Shown here: positions 1 through 9,310 of the stretch, one piece after another
Numbering within the stretch: position 1 is the stretch's first letter
Layout: each line of letters starts with the position of its first letter
Assembly: GCA_031257015.1 (NCBI GenBank)
Contig: JAIRPK010000025.1
Location: 1-50,046, forward strand
Length of the DNA: 50,046 nucleotides
Direction of reading: 5' to 3'
Source: Tannerellaceae bacterium
GTDB taxonomy: Bacteria; Bacteroidota; Bacteroidia; Bacteroidales; Tannerellaceae
The notes under the pieces: model-generated
Databases searched by the model: none
What the model was told of the DNA's origin: nothing
Seen by the model: the letters and a program-made list of their open reading frames with translations, nothing else
Position numbers and translations under genes: made by a program

Positions 1-395
1 TTGGCTGGTTCAGCCTCTCGGCCATTGACCAATATTCCTCACTGCTGCCTCCCGTAGGAGTCTGGTCCGTGTCTCAGTACCAGTGTGGGGGACCTTCCTC
101 TCAGAACCCCTATCCATCGTCGGCTTGGTGAGCCGTTACCTCACCAACTACCTAATGGAACGCATGCCCGTCCTAAAGCGATCTCTCTTTAACATACAAT
201 CCATGCGAACCATATGTATCATTCGGTATTAATCCGGCTTTCGCCGGGCTATCCCAATCTTTAGGGTGGGTTGCATACGTGTTACGCACCCGTGCGCCGG
301 TCGTCATATCATATTGCTACAACATAACCCCTCGACTTGCATGTGTTAAGCCTGTCGCTAGCGTTCATCCTGAGCCAGGATCAAACTCTTCATTG
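1..395 (-). rRNA. rrs: 16S ribosomal RNA, 5' part (cut by window edge)
   Basis: The reverse strand reads as the first ~395 bases of a bacterial 16S rRNA. The universal 5' motif AGAGTTTGATCCTGGCTCAG lies at about 371-390 and the conserved ACTCCTACGGGAGGCAGCAG block at about 42-61. The stretch after the 5' motif (GATGAACGCTAGCGACAGGC) is typical of Bacteroidales. The rest of the rRNA operon lies left of the window. The exact mature 5' end is estimated, not seen. Confidence 0.97.
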
Positions 396-602
396 TATAT
401 TTTGTCTTTTTATACTTTTGTTCCTTTTATCCCTGCTCGATTCTATTGTACTTATTGACGGTATCTTTCTTTCAATACACTGTCATTATCCTTTTTAACC
501 ACAACTAATTCTTGCAATCCGTCATGGCTCCCGTACTACTTCAGTTGATATGTAAATCTTTCAAAGAACTCTTTTTTGTTTGCCTCTCTTTCAAGACGGG
601 TG

Positions 603-633
603 CAAAGGTACGAGACTTTTTTTTATCTCCAAA
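603..633 (-). promoter_or_regulatory. rRNA operon promoter (Bacteroidetes type) and leader
   Basis: On the minus strand TTTG (630-633), a 19-bp spacer and TACCTTTG (603-610) match the Bacteroidetes primary sigma consensus exactly. Transcription would start near 596, giving a leader of about 200 nt before the 16S. The leader contains AGTTCTTTGAAA (559-570), which resembles the boxA antitermination element of rRNA operons. The 396-836 interval otherwise holds no gene I can support. Confidence 0.85.
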
Positions 634-836
634 TATTTGGAACACTTTTTTTTGATTATTTTTCACGACAGGCTGATTTTTTGCCGTCTAAATTCAATCG
701 GAACACTGACTGGCTTCAACTCTTCACGCTGGTAATCAACATATTCTACGAACAGGTGAACATTCTAAGGAAAAAGCTTTTTTAAAACATCACAAGGATA
801 TTTTTTTTCTCCAGAAGCCAAACGGCAGAATGAACA

Positions 837-3230
837 TTACTCCTTTATATACTTGGAGGGGTTGGCGGTGGCGGCTCGGTAGCAATTGGCGGTCACGATG
901 ATGAGGGAGATGGCGATTACGGTCAGGGCGGACAGGATGAAGACAGTCGGCGACAGGGATGCCTTCACGGAGAACTGCTCTTGCCATTTGAAGGCCATGT
1001 ACGCTGAAAGGGCGCTGCCGATGAGAGTTGCCGGGAGGGCAATTCGGCTGATGTCGGTCATGAACATGCGGAGGATGTCGGCGATTGTTGCCCCGTTGAT
1101 TCTCCGGATAGCAGTTTCCTTCCGTCGGCGGTTGATTTCGTCGTGCGTGTAGGCAACGAGGCCGACGAGGGTTATGACGAGAGCGACGAGAGAACCTGCC
1201 AGTACGGCATCACGAAAGCGACGAGATTCGACATACTGCCCGGTCATCTCCTCCATATAAGTATGCACGTCGATGTCCTTTTCGGGAAAGATGCGTTCCA
1301 GCGCCACGGCAAGGCGACGTGTTGCGTCAGGCGTAAGCCGTTGAAACTTGACGAGCAGAATCGAAGGCGCTGCACGATAGAAAAAAGCCGTCGGGCGTGT
1401 ATCCTCATTCCCTATATATCCGATTCGGAAATCTTCAAAGACGCCGCATACGGTCAGCTGAGAGCTTCCCCGGAGGCTATGTTCGCTTATCGTGACGGAT
1501 TTTCCCGTCGCTCCCGTTCCGTCAGCCCATTCCGGGGAGAAGAGTTTCATCTTCTCGGCGAAGCTTCTGCTGATCATGACCTCCTGCGAGTTCGGGATGT
1601 TGGGAGTGAAGGCTCTGCCCTCGATGATCGGGATGCCCATGACTGTAAAATAATCATCGGCTGCATAGTAGCTATCTGCAATGTTGAACAGATCCCGATC
1701 GTCCCCCGGAAGCCCTGCATTATTTCCGCTATGACTTTGAAACGGGTGCATCGTGACGCCCGTAACGGCCTCGACATCCGGCAGGCGCCTGATTTCCTCC
1801 ATTGCCCGTTGCCTTTCCCCGGTCGCCGTTCCTGAAAGGTTGCAGAAGGCAAGACGCTCATATTCATAGCCCGGATTATCCTTCAGCATGAGGTCGTACT
1901 GCCGGATGATGACGGCAAGAAGGCTCACGAGGAAAGCGGCGGCCACGATCTGCAGGAATAACAGTCCAAGCTTCCATCGCCGTTTGTTTTCCCGGTAATT
2001 ACGGAAAGCCGACGCCGGCGCTATTCTCGAAAACAAAAATCCCGTCGCCAGTCCGGCCGCCGGCAACACCATCAGGCATACGGCAGCCAACAGCGCCACG
2101 CTCCCGAAGTTAAACATGACCGCCGGAGCCGTCCCCAGAATATCCTCAATCGTTTTTCGGAAGATAAAGACCACAAGAGCCGCTCCGGCAAGCCCGGCGA
2201 GAAGGTCAACGAGCGTCTCCGCAAGCGCCAGACCGTAAATGCCTCCCGGCGATGCCCCGTAGCACTTCCTCGCCCCTATCTCCTTCGAGCGCAACACAAG
2301 CGAGGAGACGACGAACAGAACATAATTCATAATAGCCGTAAAGATCAGCGCGAGAGCCAAAACTGAAAGCAATCCCGACATCCGCCTCACCTCCTCGCTT
2401 TCCCGGTGTACATTCCGTATGGGCTTCATTGAATAGGTCAGTTCGACGCCCGATTTTTTCAGCATTTCCTTATCATGATGCCTTTCCTCGGCAGCGCGGA
2501 CATCCGGCGCAATATCTTCAGCCGAAACGCCCTCGCGAAGACGCACATAGGAGAAATAGCGGTCGTTTCCCATCCAGCCGTATCTCCCGTCGTAAGAGAA
2601 GAAGCTCTTAATCGAGCTGAGCGATATGAGGACAGTAAAATCGAGATGCGAATTGGTCGGAATGTCCTCAAAGACGCCGCCGACGGTCAGACTTTTGCCC
2701 GGAAAACGGTCGAGAACGATTGCCTGCCCCATAACCGCGTCCACGCCGCCCATCATCTCCGCCACCTTCATTGAAATCATGGCGTACATCGGCCTGGCGA
2801 GCGTCTCCCTGGGGTCGCCCGCGACTATTGGCCGTTCCAGGACGTCGAACAGACAGCTGTCCGCCAGGAAAACATTTCCGGCATACTTCCTTTTATTCCG
2901 ATCGAAGAAAACCATCTCCCCCTTCTCGGAGAATGAGAAGCTCGTGAATCGCGTTGCCGCCTCGATTTCCGGAATTTCATCCCTCAGCCCCGGAGCCACT
3001 CCCCCGCTGAGGGTCGGGATGTCGCTCAGGCTGCCTTCGGCAATAAGATGCTCGTTCAGCTGATAAATCCTGTCCGCGTTCGGGAAAAAGCCGTCAAAGC
3101 TCTGCTCAAAATAAACCTTGGCGATAAGCGTCAGCCCTGCGACAAGGCCTGTGCCAAGCGAAAGCGCCTTAATCATATTGCCTGCGCCTTTTTGGAAAAA
3201 TCTTCGGAAAGCGAAAAGTATCGTATTCAT
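837..3230 (-). CDS. FtsX/MacB-type ABC transporter permease
   Basis: This 797-residue inner-membrane protein has the architecture of the large duplicated FtsX-like permeases common in Bacteroidetes. There is an N-terminal membrane helix (about 23-42), an extracytoplasmic MacB-like domain and three helices (about 287-398). A second copy follows: helix at about 421-442, second periplasmic domain (about 445-670), three C-terminal helices (about 675-785). Such permeases pair with a separate ATPase and work in export of peptides or lipids, or in envelope stress responses. No ATPase gene is adjacent, so the substrate is unknown. It starts at ATG 3230; I see no good TAnnTTTG promoter directly upstream. 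The upstream neighbour is a repeat array, so it is probably transcribed alone. Confidence 0.88.
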   Translation of the reverse strand: MNTILFAFRRFFQKGAGNMIKALSLGTGLVAGLTLIAKVYFEQSFDGFFPNADRIYQLNEHLIAEGSLSDIPTLSGGVAPGLRDEIPEIEAATRFTSFSFSEKGEMVFFDRNKRKYAGNVFLADSCLFDVLERPIVAGDPRETLARPMYAMISMKVAEMMGGVDAVMGQAIVLDRFPGKSLTVGGVFEDIPTNSHLDFTVLISLSSIKSFFSYDGRYGWMGNDRYFSYVRLREGVSAEDIAPDVRAAEERHHDKEMLKKSGVELTYSMKPIRNVHRESEEVRRMSGLLSVLALALIFTAIMNYVLFVVSSLVLRSKEIGARKCYGASPGGIYGLALAETLVDLLAGLAGAALVVFIFRKTIEDILGTAPAVMFNFGSVALLAAVCLMVLPAAGLATGFLFSRIAPASAFRNYRENKRRWKLGLLFLQIVAAAFLVSLLAVIIRQYDLMLKDNPGYEYERLAFCNLSGTATGERQRAMEEIRRLPDVEAVTGVTMHPFQSHSGNNAGLPGDDRDLFNIADSYYAADDYFTVMGIPIIEGRAFTPNIPNSQEVMISRSFAEKMKLFSPEWADGTGATGKSVTISEHSLRGSSQLTVCGVFEDFRIGYIGNEDTRPTAFFYRAAPSILLVKFQRLTPDATRRLAVALERIFPEKDIDVHTYMEEMTGQYVESRRFRDAVLAGSLVALVITLVGLVAYTHDEINRRRKETAIRRINGATIADILRMFMTDISRIALPATLIGSALSAYMAFKWQEQFSVKASLSPTVFILSALTVIAISLIIVTANCYRAATANPSKYIKE

Positions 3231-3639
3231 ATCATAATTTATAATTTATCCATGCAATTAATGTTCGTTCCACCATGAAACAATATCATTAAAAGACAAA
3301 ACAAACGATATGCCAAATGCCGAAAGATTTCATCACAAGGCGGTTAACGAAGACATCCCCTGCCCGACTGTCCAAAAAATCGACAGCCGCGTCCATTTTT
3401 TTTACTGATTAATAATATGAGCACAGGATTTAAGGCATCAATGTTCGGTTACGGTTCCCGAATCCTCATCCTTAAGCAGTCGGTTTCCCGGAAATATTCG
3501 CGCCGCCGGTGCATGGACAGACATGCCCCCCGACAGGCCGGCGAAGGACGACACATGCGGAAACACCCACCCGAAGCGTCGCTGTCCCGAAAGCCGAACC
3601 GATCATGCGGCACGAAAGTTTCAATCCCGGCTCCGTGAA
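3231..3639. other. gene-free stretch upstream of the permease
   Basis: No coding sequence, RNA gene or clear terminator is visible. Short ORFs on both strands here run into the repeat array that follows and look like by-products of its composition. This interval probably carries the permease's upstream control region, but no consensus promoter stands out. Confidence 0.5.
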
Positions 3640-3992
3640 GCCTTTCCGGAATCCCGAAAGTATTTTTACCGGCGTCGGGAAGAATTTCCGGAACCCCGAA
3701 AGTATTTTTACCGGCATCGGGAAGAATTTCCGGAACCCCGAAAGTATTTTTATCGGCGTCGGGAAAGTTTCGGGCAGCCCGAAAACATTTTTCCTTGCGT
3801 CGAGAAAGTTTCGGGCAGCCCGAAAGCATTTTTCCTGACGTCGGGAAGCTTTCCGGAATCCCGAAAATATTTTTCCTGATGTCGGGAAAGTTTCGGGCTG
3901 CCGGAAAGTATTTTTCCTTGCGCCTGGAAGCTTTTCAGAACCCCGAAAGCTTCCAGGCGCCGGTAAAAATGCTTTCGGGATTCCGGAAAGGC
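3640..3992. repeat. 41-42-bp dyad repeat array bounded by inverted copies
   Basis: The motif CCCGAAA recurs eight times at 3653, 3695, 3737, 3778, 3819, 3860, about 3901 and 3942, a period of 42 then 41 bp. Each unit carries two dyads about 21 bp apart. One is TTTCCGGAA-like, perfected as TTTCGGGCAGCCCGAAA near 3768-3784. The other is TTCCTGACGTCGGGAA-like, near 3832-3847. The first 35 bp (3640-3674) recur inverted at 3958-3992 with one mismatch. Next to the right copy is a perfect 15-bp stem (3920-3934 with 3946-3960, 11-nt loop). The array fills the space between the HEAT gene's stop and the permease's upstream region. Function is unknown. Confidence 0.85.
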
Positions 3993-4004
3993 TGCAATTC
4001 CCAA

Positions 4005-5492
4005 TCATGAAAATTCCCCGGCTATTTTTCTGGCCATTCGTTTGTTGGCGATTATTTTCCGGCGGATGTAAGAGTTCGGCTGTTCGCGCATGAAGAGTTC
4101 GAGGAGGAAGTCCGAATGTTTCGCCGGCGCTTGAAGGAAATCGTCGACCATAGCGGCTGCTGCATTGGCGTCATGCTTCAAAATCCGGTAGAAAGCTGCC
4201 ATTCGTATTCCGACGATGCTGTCCTTTGCGACGATTCTCATGAGCAGAAGCTGATTGCCGTCGAACGTCAGCCGGTTTACCGCCGCCGCCCTGACGTCCT
4301 TGTCGGCATCCGTAGCGAGTTGCTTCAGCAAAGCTTCGTTCCTTAAAGGTTCGAGCAGGGCTACTGCTGCGGCTCTTACCGTTGGGCTGCTATCCATCCC
4401 GATGAGCTTGGCGAGGAAGGGCTGATTGCTTTCAGGCGCCAGTTTCTTTACGGCGGCAGCCCTGACAGCCGGATCGTCGTCCTCCATGGTTGTCTGTATG
4501 AAGAAAGACTGGTTCTGGTCCGCCGTAAGCCTTGCGACGGCCTCCGCCCTGACGTCCGGCTCGCTGTCTTCCCTGGCAGTTTTTTGCAGCAGGGGTTGAT
4601 GTAGCGCGATGTTCAGTTTTTTCAGAGCTTCTTTCCTTGCCCTGACGAGTTTTGCTCCCCTGACTGTTTCTGCAATCAGGTCCTGGTCATTAAGCTTTTT
4701 GAAGGCTTCGCATATAACATCCCATTCGCCGTCGCTTTTGGCGACTTTTGCAAAGAGGCGTTGATGTCGCTCGACGGTTAGCAGTTTCATGGCGGCAATC
4801 CTTACCCTGTCGTTTTTGTCTTGCCGGACGATTTTGGTAAGTAAGACCTGATTGCGTTCAGGCGAAAGTTTTCTGACCGCTTCGACTCGGACGGCCGGCA
4901 CTTCGTCAGTCATTGCGATTTGCGCCATCAGCGGCTGGTATAGTTCGGTGAAGAGCATTTTCAATGCCTCCACTCGGACGGCCGGCGCCGTGTCCACCTG
5001 CGCGATGCAGGCCAGTAGCGCCTGATGGCTTTTTGGCGGCAGAACGGCGACAGCGGTAGCCCTGACCTGTTCGTTCGCGTGTTCCAGAGCGATTTGTTCG
5101 AGCCAGGTATTATGCAGGCCCGGCAGCAGTTGCTTTATTGCCATGCAACAGGCTTGTACCGACTTGGCGTTAGCCGCCGTTTCGAGGATCAGGGCCTGGT
5201 CGATAAGATTGTCGAGCGCCAGCGAAGCGACGTTCCAGGATTCATCTTCCTGCGCTATTTTGGCCAGCAGATGCTGGTTCAGTTCCGGGATGAGACGCCT
5301 TACGGCTGCCTCTCTCACTTCTTCTGCGGCATCCTCCTGCGCTATTTGTGCAAGCAGCGCTTGATTTTTTTCCGGGATAAGACTTCCGACTGCATGAAGG
5401 CGCTCGTTACTGTTGAGTGCATTGAGAGCTGTTTGCGCAAACCTTCGCTGCGCGTCGCTCAAACAGTTATTGTTAGAGGTTAAATGAGCCAT
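4005..5492 (-). CDS. HEAT-repeat protein
   Basis: The 495-residue product is built almost entirely of about 31-residue helical repeats. Their pattern is a leucine-rich helix with NQxLLAxIA, then an acidic turn, then VRxAAVxxL. This is the signature of HEAT or PBS-lyase-like alpha solenoids, and about 14 units can be counted. There is no signal peptide or membrane segment, so a cytoplasmic protein-binding scaffold is most likely. No catalytic domain is seen. The last ~60 residues depart from the repeat and are basic. It begins at ATG 5492, 71 bp after the stop of an unknown gene, and may be co-transcribed with it. It ends at the edge of a dyad repeat array. The solenoid fold is well supported; the partner is unknown. 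Confidence 0.82.
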   Translation of the reverse strand: MAHLTSNNNCLSDAQRRFAQTALNALNSNERLHAVGSLIPEKNQALLAQIAQEDAAEEVREAAVRRLIPELNQHLLAKIAQEDESWNVASLALDNLIDQALILETAANAKSVQACCMAIKQLLPGLHNTWLEQIALEHANEQVRATAVAVLPPKSHQALLACIAQVDTAPAVRVEALKMLFTELYQPLMAQIAMTDEVPAVRVEAVRKLSPERNQVLLTKIVRQDKNDRVRIAAMKLLTVERHQRLFAKVAKSDGEWDVICEAFKKLNDQDLIAETVRGAKLVRARKEALKKLNIALHQPLLQKTAREDSEPDVRAEAVARLTADQNQSFFIQTTMEDDDPAVRAAAVKKLAPESNQPFLAKLIGMDSSPTVRAAAVALLEPLRNEALLKQLATDADKDVRAAAVNRLTFDGNQLLLMRIVAKDSIVGIRMAAFYRILKHDANAAAAMVDDFLQAPAKHSDFLLELFMREQPNSYIRRKIIANKRMARKIAGEFS

Positions 5493-5563
5493 TGTTGGTG
5501 TAGAATTTTTGTTTTGTCGAACAGTTTTTGTTTTCGGCTCTGCGAAGGTTTAAGCGCGGCAGT

Positions 5564-6238
5564 TCAGCTGGGGATGTCGGGAATGTCCTCATCGTTGCAG
5601 CCGCAGAATCCCCATCGAGTCGTTTTCACATTTTTATTCTCATATATAAATACAACAAACAGGAAGCGCCGGGCTTCGAGGTTAGATTTATTTGCGGCGA
5701 TGTTTTTTGTAGCCGTTGTTTCACATATATCTTCAATCCCTCCGAACTGGAACGCAGGGATGCAGGGAACCGGTTTGTATCGCTTGCAGGCAGGGCTAGT
5801 CGGGCAAGGGATGCTGCCCTCGGAGATAAAACCATCAATGTCGGCGTGGCGAAGCGGTTCGGTCATCTTTGCGGAAGCCGAAGGATTCGCCCCGTATATA
5901 TGGGCGAATGTAGGCTGATACATTTCTGGAAAAAGAATATTGGTGAATGTAAAGCTGCTGGCCGTCAGCCCGGCCGTTAGCTCCAGGTCGGCCATTGCCA
6001 CCTGTTCGTGAATCATGTTCAGTGAGATGTAATCAAGATGAAGAGGCTCGCTTTCATGTCCGCCCTGCAGCCGGATGTCAGGAAGGCGTTCGCGAATCCC
6101 GTATGGCAGCACGGGCATGACGTCAATGGTGTGAGCCGGCCGACAGTCTGCATTGAGTTTCGCGCCGGCGAATCCCTGTTGCGCACCGTCGTTCGGTTCA
6201 GTATTTATATTGTTATTATCATGCTTGAGAGTTGTCAT
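5564..6238 (-). CDS. hypothetical protein (uncertain)
   Basis: This 224-residue frame has no family I recognise. The N-terminus is asparagine-rich, the middle is mixed, and the C-terminal third is rich in Cys, Lys and aromatic residues. I chose ATG 6238 because a promoter match (6274-6303) would start transcription near 6267, which excludes the longer frame from 6286. A second ATG at 6270 lies in another frame and stops after 16 codons. The gene lies 71 bp upstream of the HEAT-repeat gene on the same strand. It could be real and fast-evolving, or a non-coding leader for the HEAT gene. No other frame on either strand is more convincing. Confidence 0.35.
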   Translation of the reverse strand: MTTLKHDNNNINTEPNDGAQQGFAGAKLNADCRPAHTIDVMPVLPYGIRERLPDIRLQGGHESEPLHLDYISLNMIHEQVAMADLELTAGLTASSFTFTNILFPEMYQPTFAHIYGANPSASAKMTEPLRHADIDGFISEGSIPCPTSPACKRYKPVPCIPAFQFGGIEDICETTATKNIAANKSNLEARRFLFVVFIYENKNVKTTRWGFCGCNDEDIPDIPS

Positions 6239-6273
6239 TTGTGGAAGTAATATATTTGAGGTTAAACATGGAA

Positions 6274-6303
6274 CAAAGATATACAAGATATTGAGAAAAG
6301 CAA
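6274..6303 (-). promoter_or_regulatory. promoter for the 6238/HEAT unit
   Basis: On the minus strand TTG (6301-6303), a 19-bp spacer and TATCTTTG (6274-6281) fit the Bacteroidetes promoter consensus. The predicted start, near 6267, leaves a leader of about 29 nt before ATG 6238. Confidence 0.6.
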
Positions 6304-6319
6304 GAGCTGCGGCGTTAAT

Positions 6320-7888
6320 CTATTCCGGCGCGGCTCCGAGATGTGCCGCAATAGCTTCGGCGCAAAGCTCTCCGTCGATAGCTGCCGAGACGATGCCTCC
6401 GGCGTATCCTGCTCCTTCTCCACATGGGAAAAGTCCCTCCAGGCGTATGTGTTGCATGCTGTCCTTGTTTCTGATTATCCGTAAGGGCGATGATGTTCGC
6501 GTTTCGACGCCAATGATTTGAGCCTCGTTAGTAATAAAGCCCTTAGCCGTTATTCCGAAAGAGCGTAGGCCTTCCTTCAGCCTGCCGTTAATTTCCGCCG
6601 GAAGCCACTCGTTCATGTTCGAGGAGGCGATCCCCGGCACGTAAGAGCTGGAGGGTAAATCCGCCGACCGTTTTCCGGAGATAAAATCTTCCAGTCGCTG
6701 TGCTGGTGCCGCCCCGGACATCCCTCCCTGTATCCAGGCCATTTCTTCAAGCTTTTCCTGGAACCTTATCAGTCCAAACAGTCCGCAGGAATCATAATCG
6801 GGCAAATCCCCCGGTCGAATCTCTACAACTATTCCTGCATTTGCCCATCGCGAGTTCCGTCCGGATGGCGACATGCCGTTCACCACCGACTGTCTTTCTG
6901 CGCTAGCTGCCGGGATAATAAACCCTCCCGGACACATGCAGAAGGAATATACGCCTCGTCCGTCGGCCTGCGTGACAAAGCTATACTCGGCAGCCGGAAG
7001 AAAATCTGGTCTCTTTCCGTTCAGCCGATAGCGCAGGCAATCGATCATTTCCTGCGGATGCTCCAGCCTGACGCCGACGGCAATACCTTTTTGCTCCATC
7101 TCTACGCCCCGTTCGTTCAGACGGTAATATACATCCCTGGCGGAATGTCCTGTTGCGAGCAGAACCGGAGCCGGAAAGATTTCGCCGTTAGAAGCTTCGA
7201 CGGCAAGCAGCCTGCCGTCCCTGATGATTAGGTCTTCGGCTCGGGTATTGAAGCGCACCTCCCCGCCACAGTTCAGAATCCTCGTCCTGATGTTTTCTAT
7301 TATTCCCGGCAGCTTGTCGGTGCCAATATGCGGGTGTGCATCATAGAGAATAGATGTAGAAGCTCCGTGCTGACAGAGGATGTTAAGGATTTTCTCTGTC
7401 GACCCCCGTTTTTTACTTCTTGTATAAAGCTTACCGTCCGAATAAGCGCCTGCCCCACCCTCTCCGAAGCAATAATTGGATTCCGGATTAAGCGGCAAGC
7501 CTCTTCCGATTCTGGCAATATCCCTTTTTCTTTCGCGTACATCTTTTCCTCTTTCCAGCACAACCGGCCTCAATCCGAGTTCGATGAGTCTTAAGGCGGC
7601 AAACAGTCCCGCCGGCCCCGCCCCAACGATCGTGACGGGTTTAGCCCCGCAGACGTCCGGATAGAAGGTTTCCGTGAATCCCTCTCCGTCCGGCTCTTCG
7701 TTGATGAAGATGCGCAGGCGCAGGTTTACGAATATAATCCTCTGCCGTGCGTCAATGGAGCGCTTGAGGATATGTACCGCATTGATTTGAGACGGATCGT
7801 AGCCCGTTTCTTTTGCTGCGATGGATTTTAAAGATTGTTCGCAGGCTGCCACTTCCGGCAGGATGCGCAACTGTATTTCTTTTATCAT
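6320..7888 (-). CDS. FAD-dependent dehydrogenase (COG2509-like)
   Basis: This is a 522-residue flavoprotein. After an N-terminal domain of about 85 residues comes a Rossmann FAD-binding motif, VTIVGAGPAGLFAALRL, with the ribose-binding acidic residue in VVLERG. Further FAD contacts include the GEGGAGAYSDGKLYTR segment, ATGHSARD and the C-terminal GEGAGYAGGIVSAAIDG motif. This matches the uncharacterised FAD-dependent dehydrogenases widely found in Bacteroidetes and Firmicutes. The substrate is not known. It begins 40 bp after the radA stop on the same strand and is probably in one transcript with radA. No membrane segment or signal is present, so it is cytoplasmic. Confidence 0.88.
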   Translation of the reverse strand: MIKEIQLRILPEVAACEQSLKSIAAKETGYDPSQINAVHILKRSIDARQRIIFVNLRLRIFINEEPDGEGFTETFYPDVCGAKPVTIVGAGPAGLFAALRLIELGLRPVVLERGKDVRERKRDIARIGRGLPLNPESNYCFGEGGAGAYSDGKLYTRSKKRGSTEKILNILCQHGASTSILYDAHPHIGTDKLPGIIENIRTRILNCGGEVRFNTRAEDLIIRDGRLLAVEASNGEIFPAPVLLATGHSARDVYYRLNERGVEMEQKGIAVGVRLEHPQEMIDCLRYRLNGKRPDFLPAAEYSFVTQADGRGVYSFCMCPGGFIIPAASAERQSVVNGMSPSGRNSRWANAGIVVEIRPGDLPDYDSCGLFGLIRFQEKLEEMAWIQGGMSGAAPAQRLEDFISGKRSADLPSSSYVPGIASSNMNEWLPAEINGRLKEGLRSFGITAKGFITNEAQIIGVETRTSSPLRIIRNKDSMQHIRLEGLFPCGEGAGYAGGIVSAAIDGELCAEAIAAHLGAAPE

Positions 7889-7928
7889 ATAAATTAACCT
7901 TCCCTATTTAAGTAATTAAATCCGCCCA

Positions 7929-9290
7929 TTATCCGAATAAGAATCTGAACGCCTCCTCAACCTTCTTCACCTGCAAGACCCTGATGTTTGACTTGGAGAG
8001 GTCGAAGCCCTTGAGATTGTTGTGGGGGATAAGAATAGTCTCGAATCCCAGCTTTTCCGCCTCAAGAATCCTCTGCTCAATCCTGTTCACCGGGCGAATC
8101 TCTCCCGAAAGCCCGACCTCGCCCGTAAGGCAGACACTATGCTCCACGGCAATATCCAGGCTGGACGACAGGACGGCGCTTATCACCGCCAGGTCAATCC
8201 CAGGGTCGCTCACCCTCAGGCCGCCTGCAATATTCAGGAAGACATCCTTTTGTACGAGCTTAAAGCCCGCCCTTTTCTCCAGTACAGCCAATAGCATACT
8301 CATCCGGCGCATGTCAAACCCCGTGCAGCTTCTCTGCGGCGTAGGATAAACCGAAGTTCCGACCAGCGACTGCGTCTCGATAAGGAACGGGCGTATTCCC
8401 TCGATAGCCGCCGCAATAGCCACGCCGCTCAGTCCCTCATGGTTGCGCGTAAGCAACATTTCCGACGGATTGCTCACCTCCCGCAGCCCGTCTTGCCTCA
8501 TTTCATATATACCAAGCTCGGACGTACTCCCGAACCGATTTTTTATACTTCTAAGAATACGATAGAGATAGTGACGGTCTCCCTCAAACTGAAGCACCGC
8601 ATCGACGATATGTTCGAGCACCTTCGGCCCCGCAATACTCCCCTCCTTGTTAATATGCCCGATCAGAAGCGCCGGCACCCCGTTCTCCTTCGCATACTTC
8701 AGAATCGCCGCGCTGCACTCCCGTACTTGCGAAACGCTGCCCGGCGACGATTCCAGGACATCCGTATGCACCGTTTGGATAGAATCTATGACGAGCAGCT
8801 CCGGCTGGATGTTCCTTGCCCGGACAAAAATCTGTTCCAGGTTGGTTTCGCTCAGGATATAACACTCCGGATTCCCATGCCGTATGCGGTCAGCTCGCAG
8901 CCGTATCTGCTGTGCGCTCTCCTCGCCTGACACGTAAAGCGTCTTCACTTTCAGCCGTAAAATTGTCTGCAACACCAGCGTCGATTTCCCTATGCCCGGC
9001 TCCCCGCCTATCAGCACAAGCGACCCCTTAACCAGTCCGCCGCCAAGGACGCGGTTCAGCTCGCCGTCGCCCATGTCAGTCCGTGCCTCCTCCGATGTCG
9101 AAATGTCATGAAGCAAAACCGGTCGCGGTCGCTCCCGCTCACTCCCGCCATCTGCACGCAAAGCCGGCGCTGCCTTAGCCACAATCTCCTCCGCAAAAGA
9201 GTTCCACTCTCCGCAAGTAGGACATTTCCCCACCCACTTAGGTGATTCCAGCCCGCAATTAGAACAGAAAAACACAGTCTTAGTCTTCAT
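7929..9290 (-). CDS. radA: DNA repair protein RadA (Sms)
   Basis: RadA is a RecA-like ATPase that drives branch migration of recombination intermediates. The 453-residue product shows the full family order. A zinc finger has cysteines at about 9, 12, 23 and 26. A RecA-fold domain carries Walker A GGEPGIGKST. The RadA-specific KNRFGSTSELG motif follows, and then a C-terminal Lon-like domain. I chose ATG 9290 rather than an upstream in-frame ATG at 9305 because the latter overlaps the -7 promoter element (9303-9310). This start leaves a very short leader of about 6-8 nt. The FAD-dependent dehydrogenase gene follows 40 bp downstream. Confidence 0.96.
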   Translation of the reverse strand: MKTKTVFFCSNCGLESPKWVGKCPTCGEWNSFAEEIVAKAAPALRADGGSERERPRPVLLHDISTSEEARTDMGDGELNRVLGGGLVKGSLVLIGGEPGIGKSTLVLQTILRLKVKTLYVSGEESAQQIRLRADRIRHGNPECYILSETNLEQIFVRARNIQPELLVIDSIQTVHTDVLESSPGSVSQVRECSAAILKYAKENGVPALLIGHINKEGSIAGPKVLEHIVDAVLQFEGDRHYLYRILRSIKNRFGSTSELGIYEMRQDGLREVSNPSEMLLTRNHEGLSGVAIAAAIEGIRPFLIETQSLVGTSVYPTPQRSCTGFDMRRMSMLLAVLEKRAGFKLVQKDVFLNIAGGLRVSDPGIDLAVISAVLSSSLDIAVEHSVCLTGEVGLSGEIRPVNRIEQRILEAEKLGFETILIPHNNLKGFDLSKSNIRVLQVKKVEEAFRFLFG

Positions 9291-9302
9291 CTTTTTTTCT
9301 TG

Positions 9303-9310
9303 CAAAAGTA
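9303..9310 (-). promoter_or_regulatory. radA -7 promoter element
   Basis: TACTTTTG on the minus strand matches TAnnTTTG. No clear -33 TTG is present. Its position fixes radA's start at 9290 and implies an almost leaderless message. Confidence 0.5.

Noticed and set aside
3449..4010. Several frames of 70-178 residues on both strands
   Set aside because: All follow the 41-42-bp array and its fold-back end.
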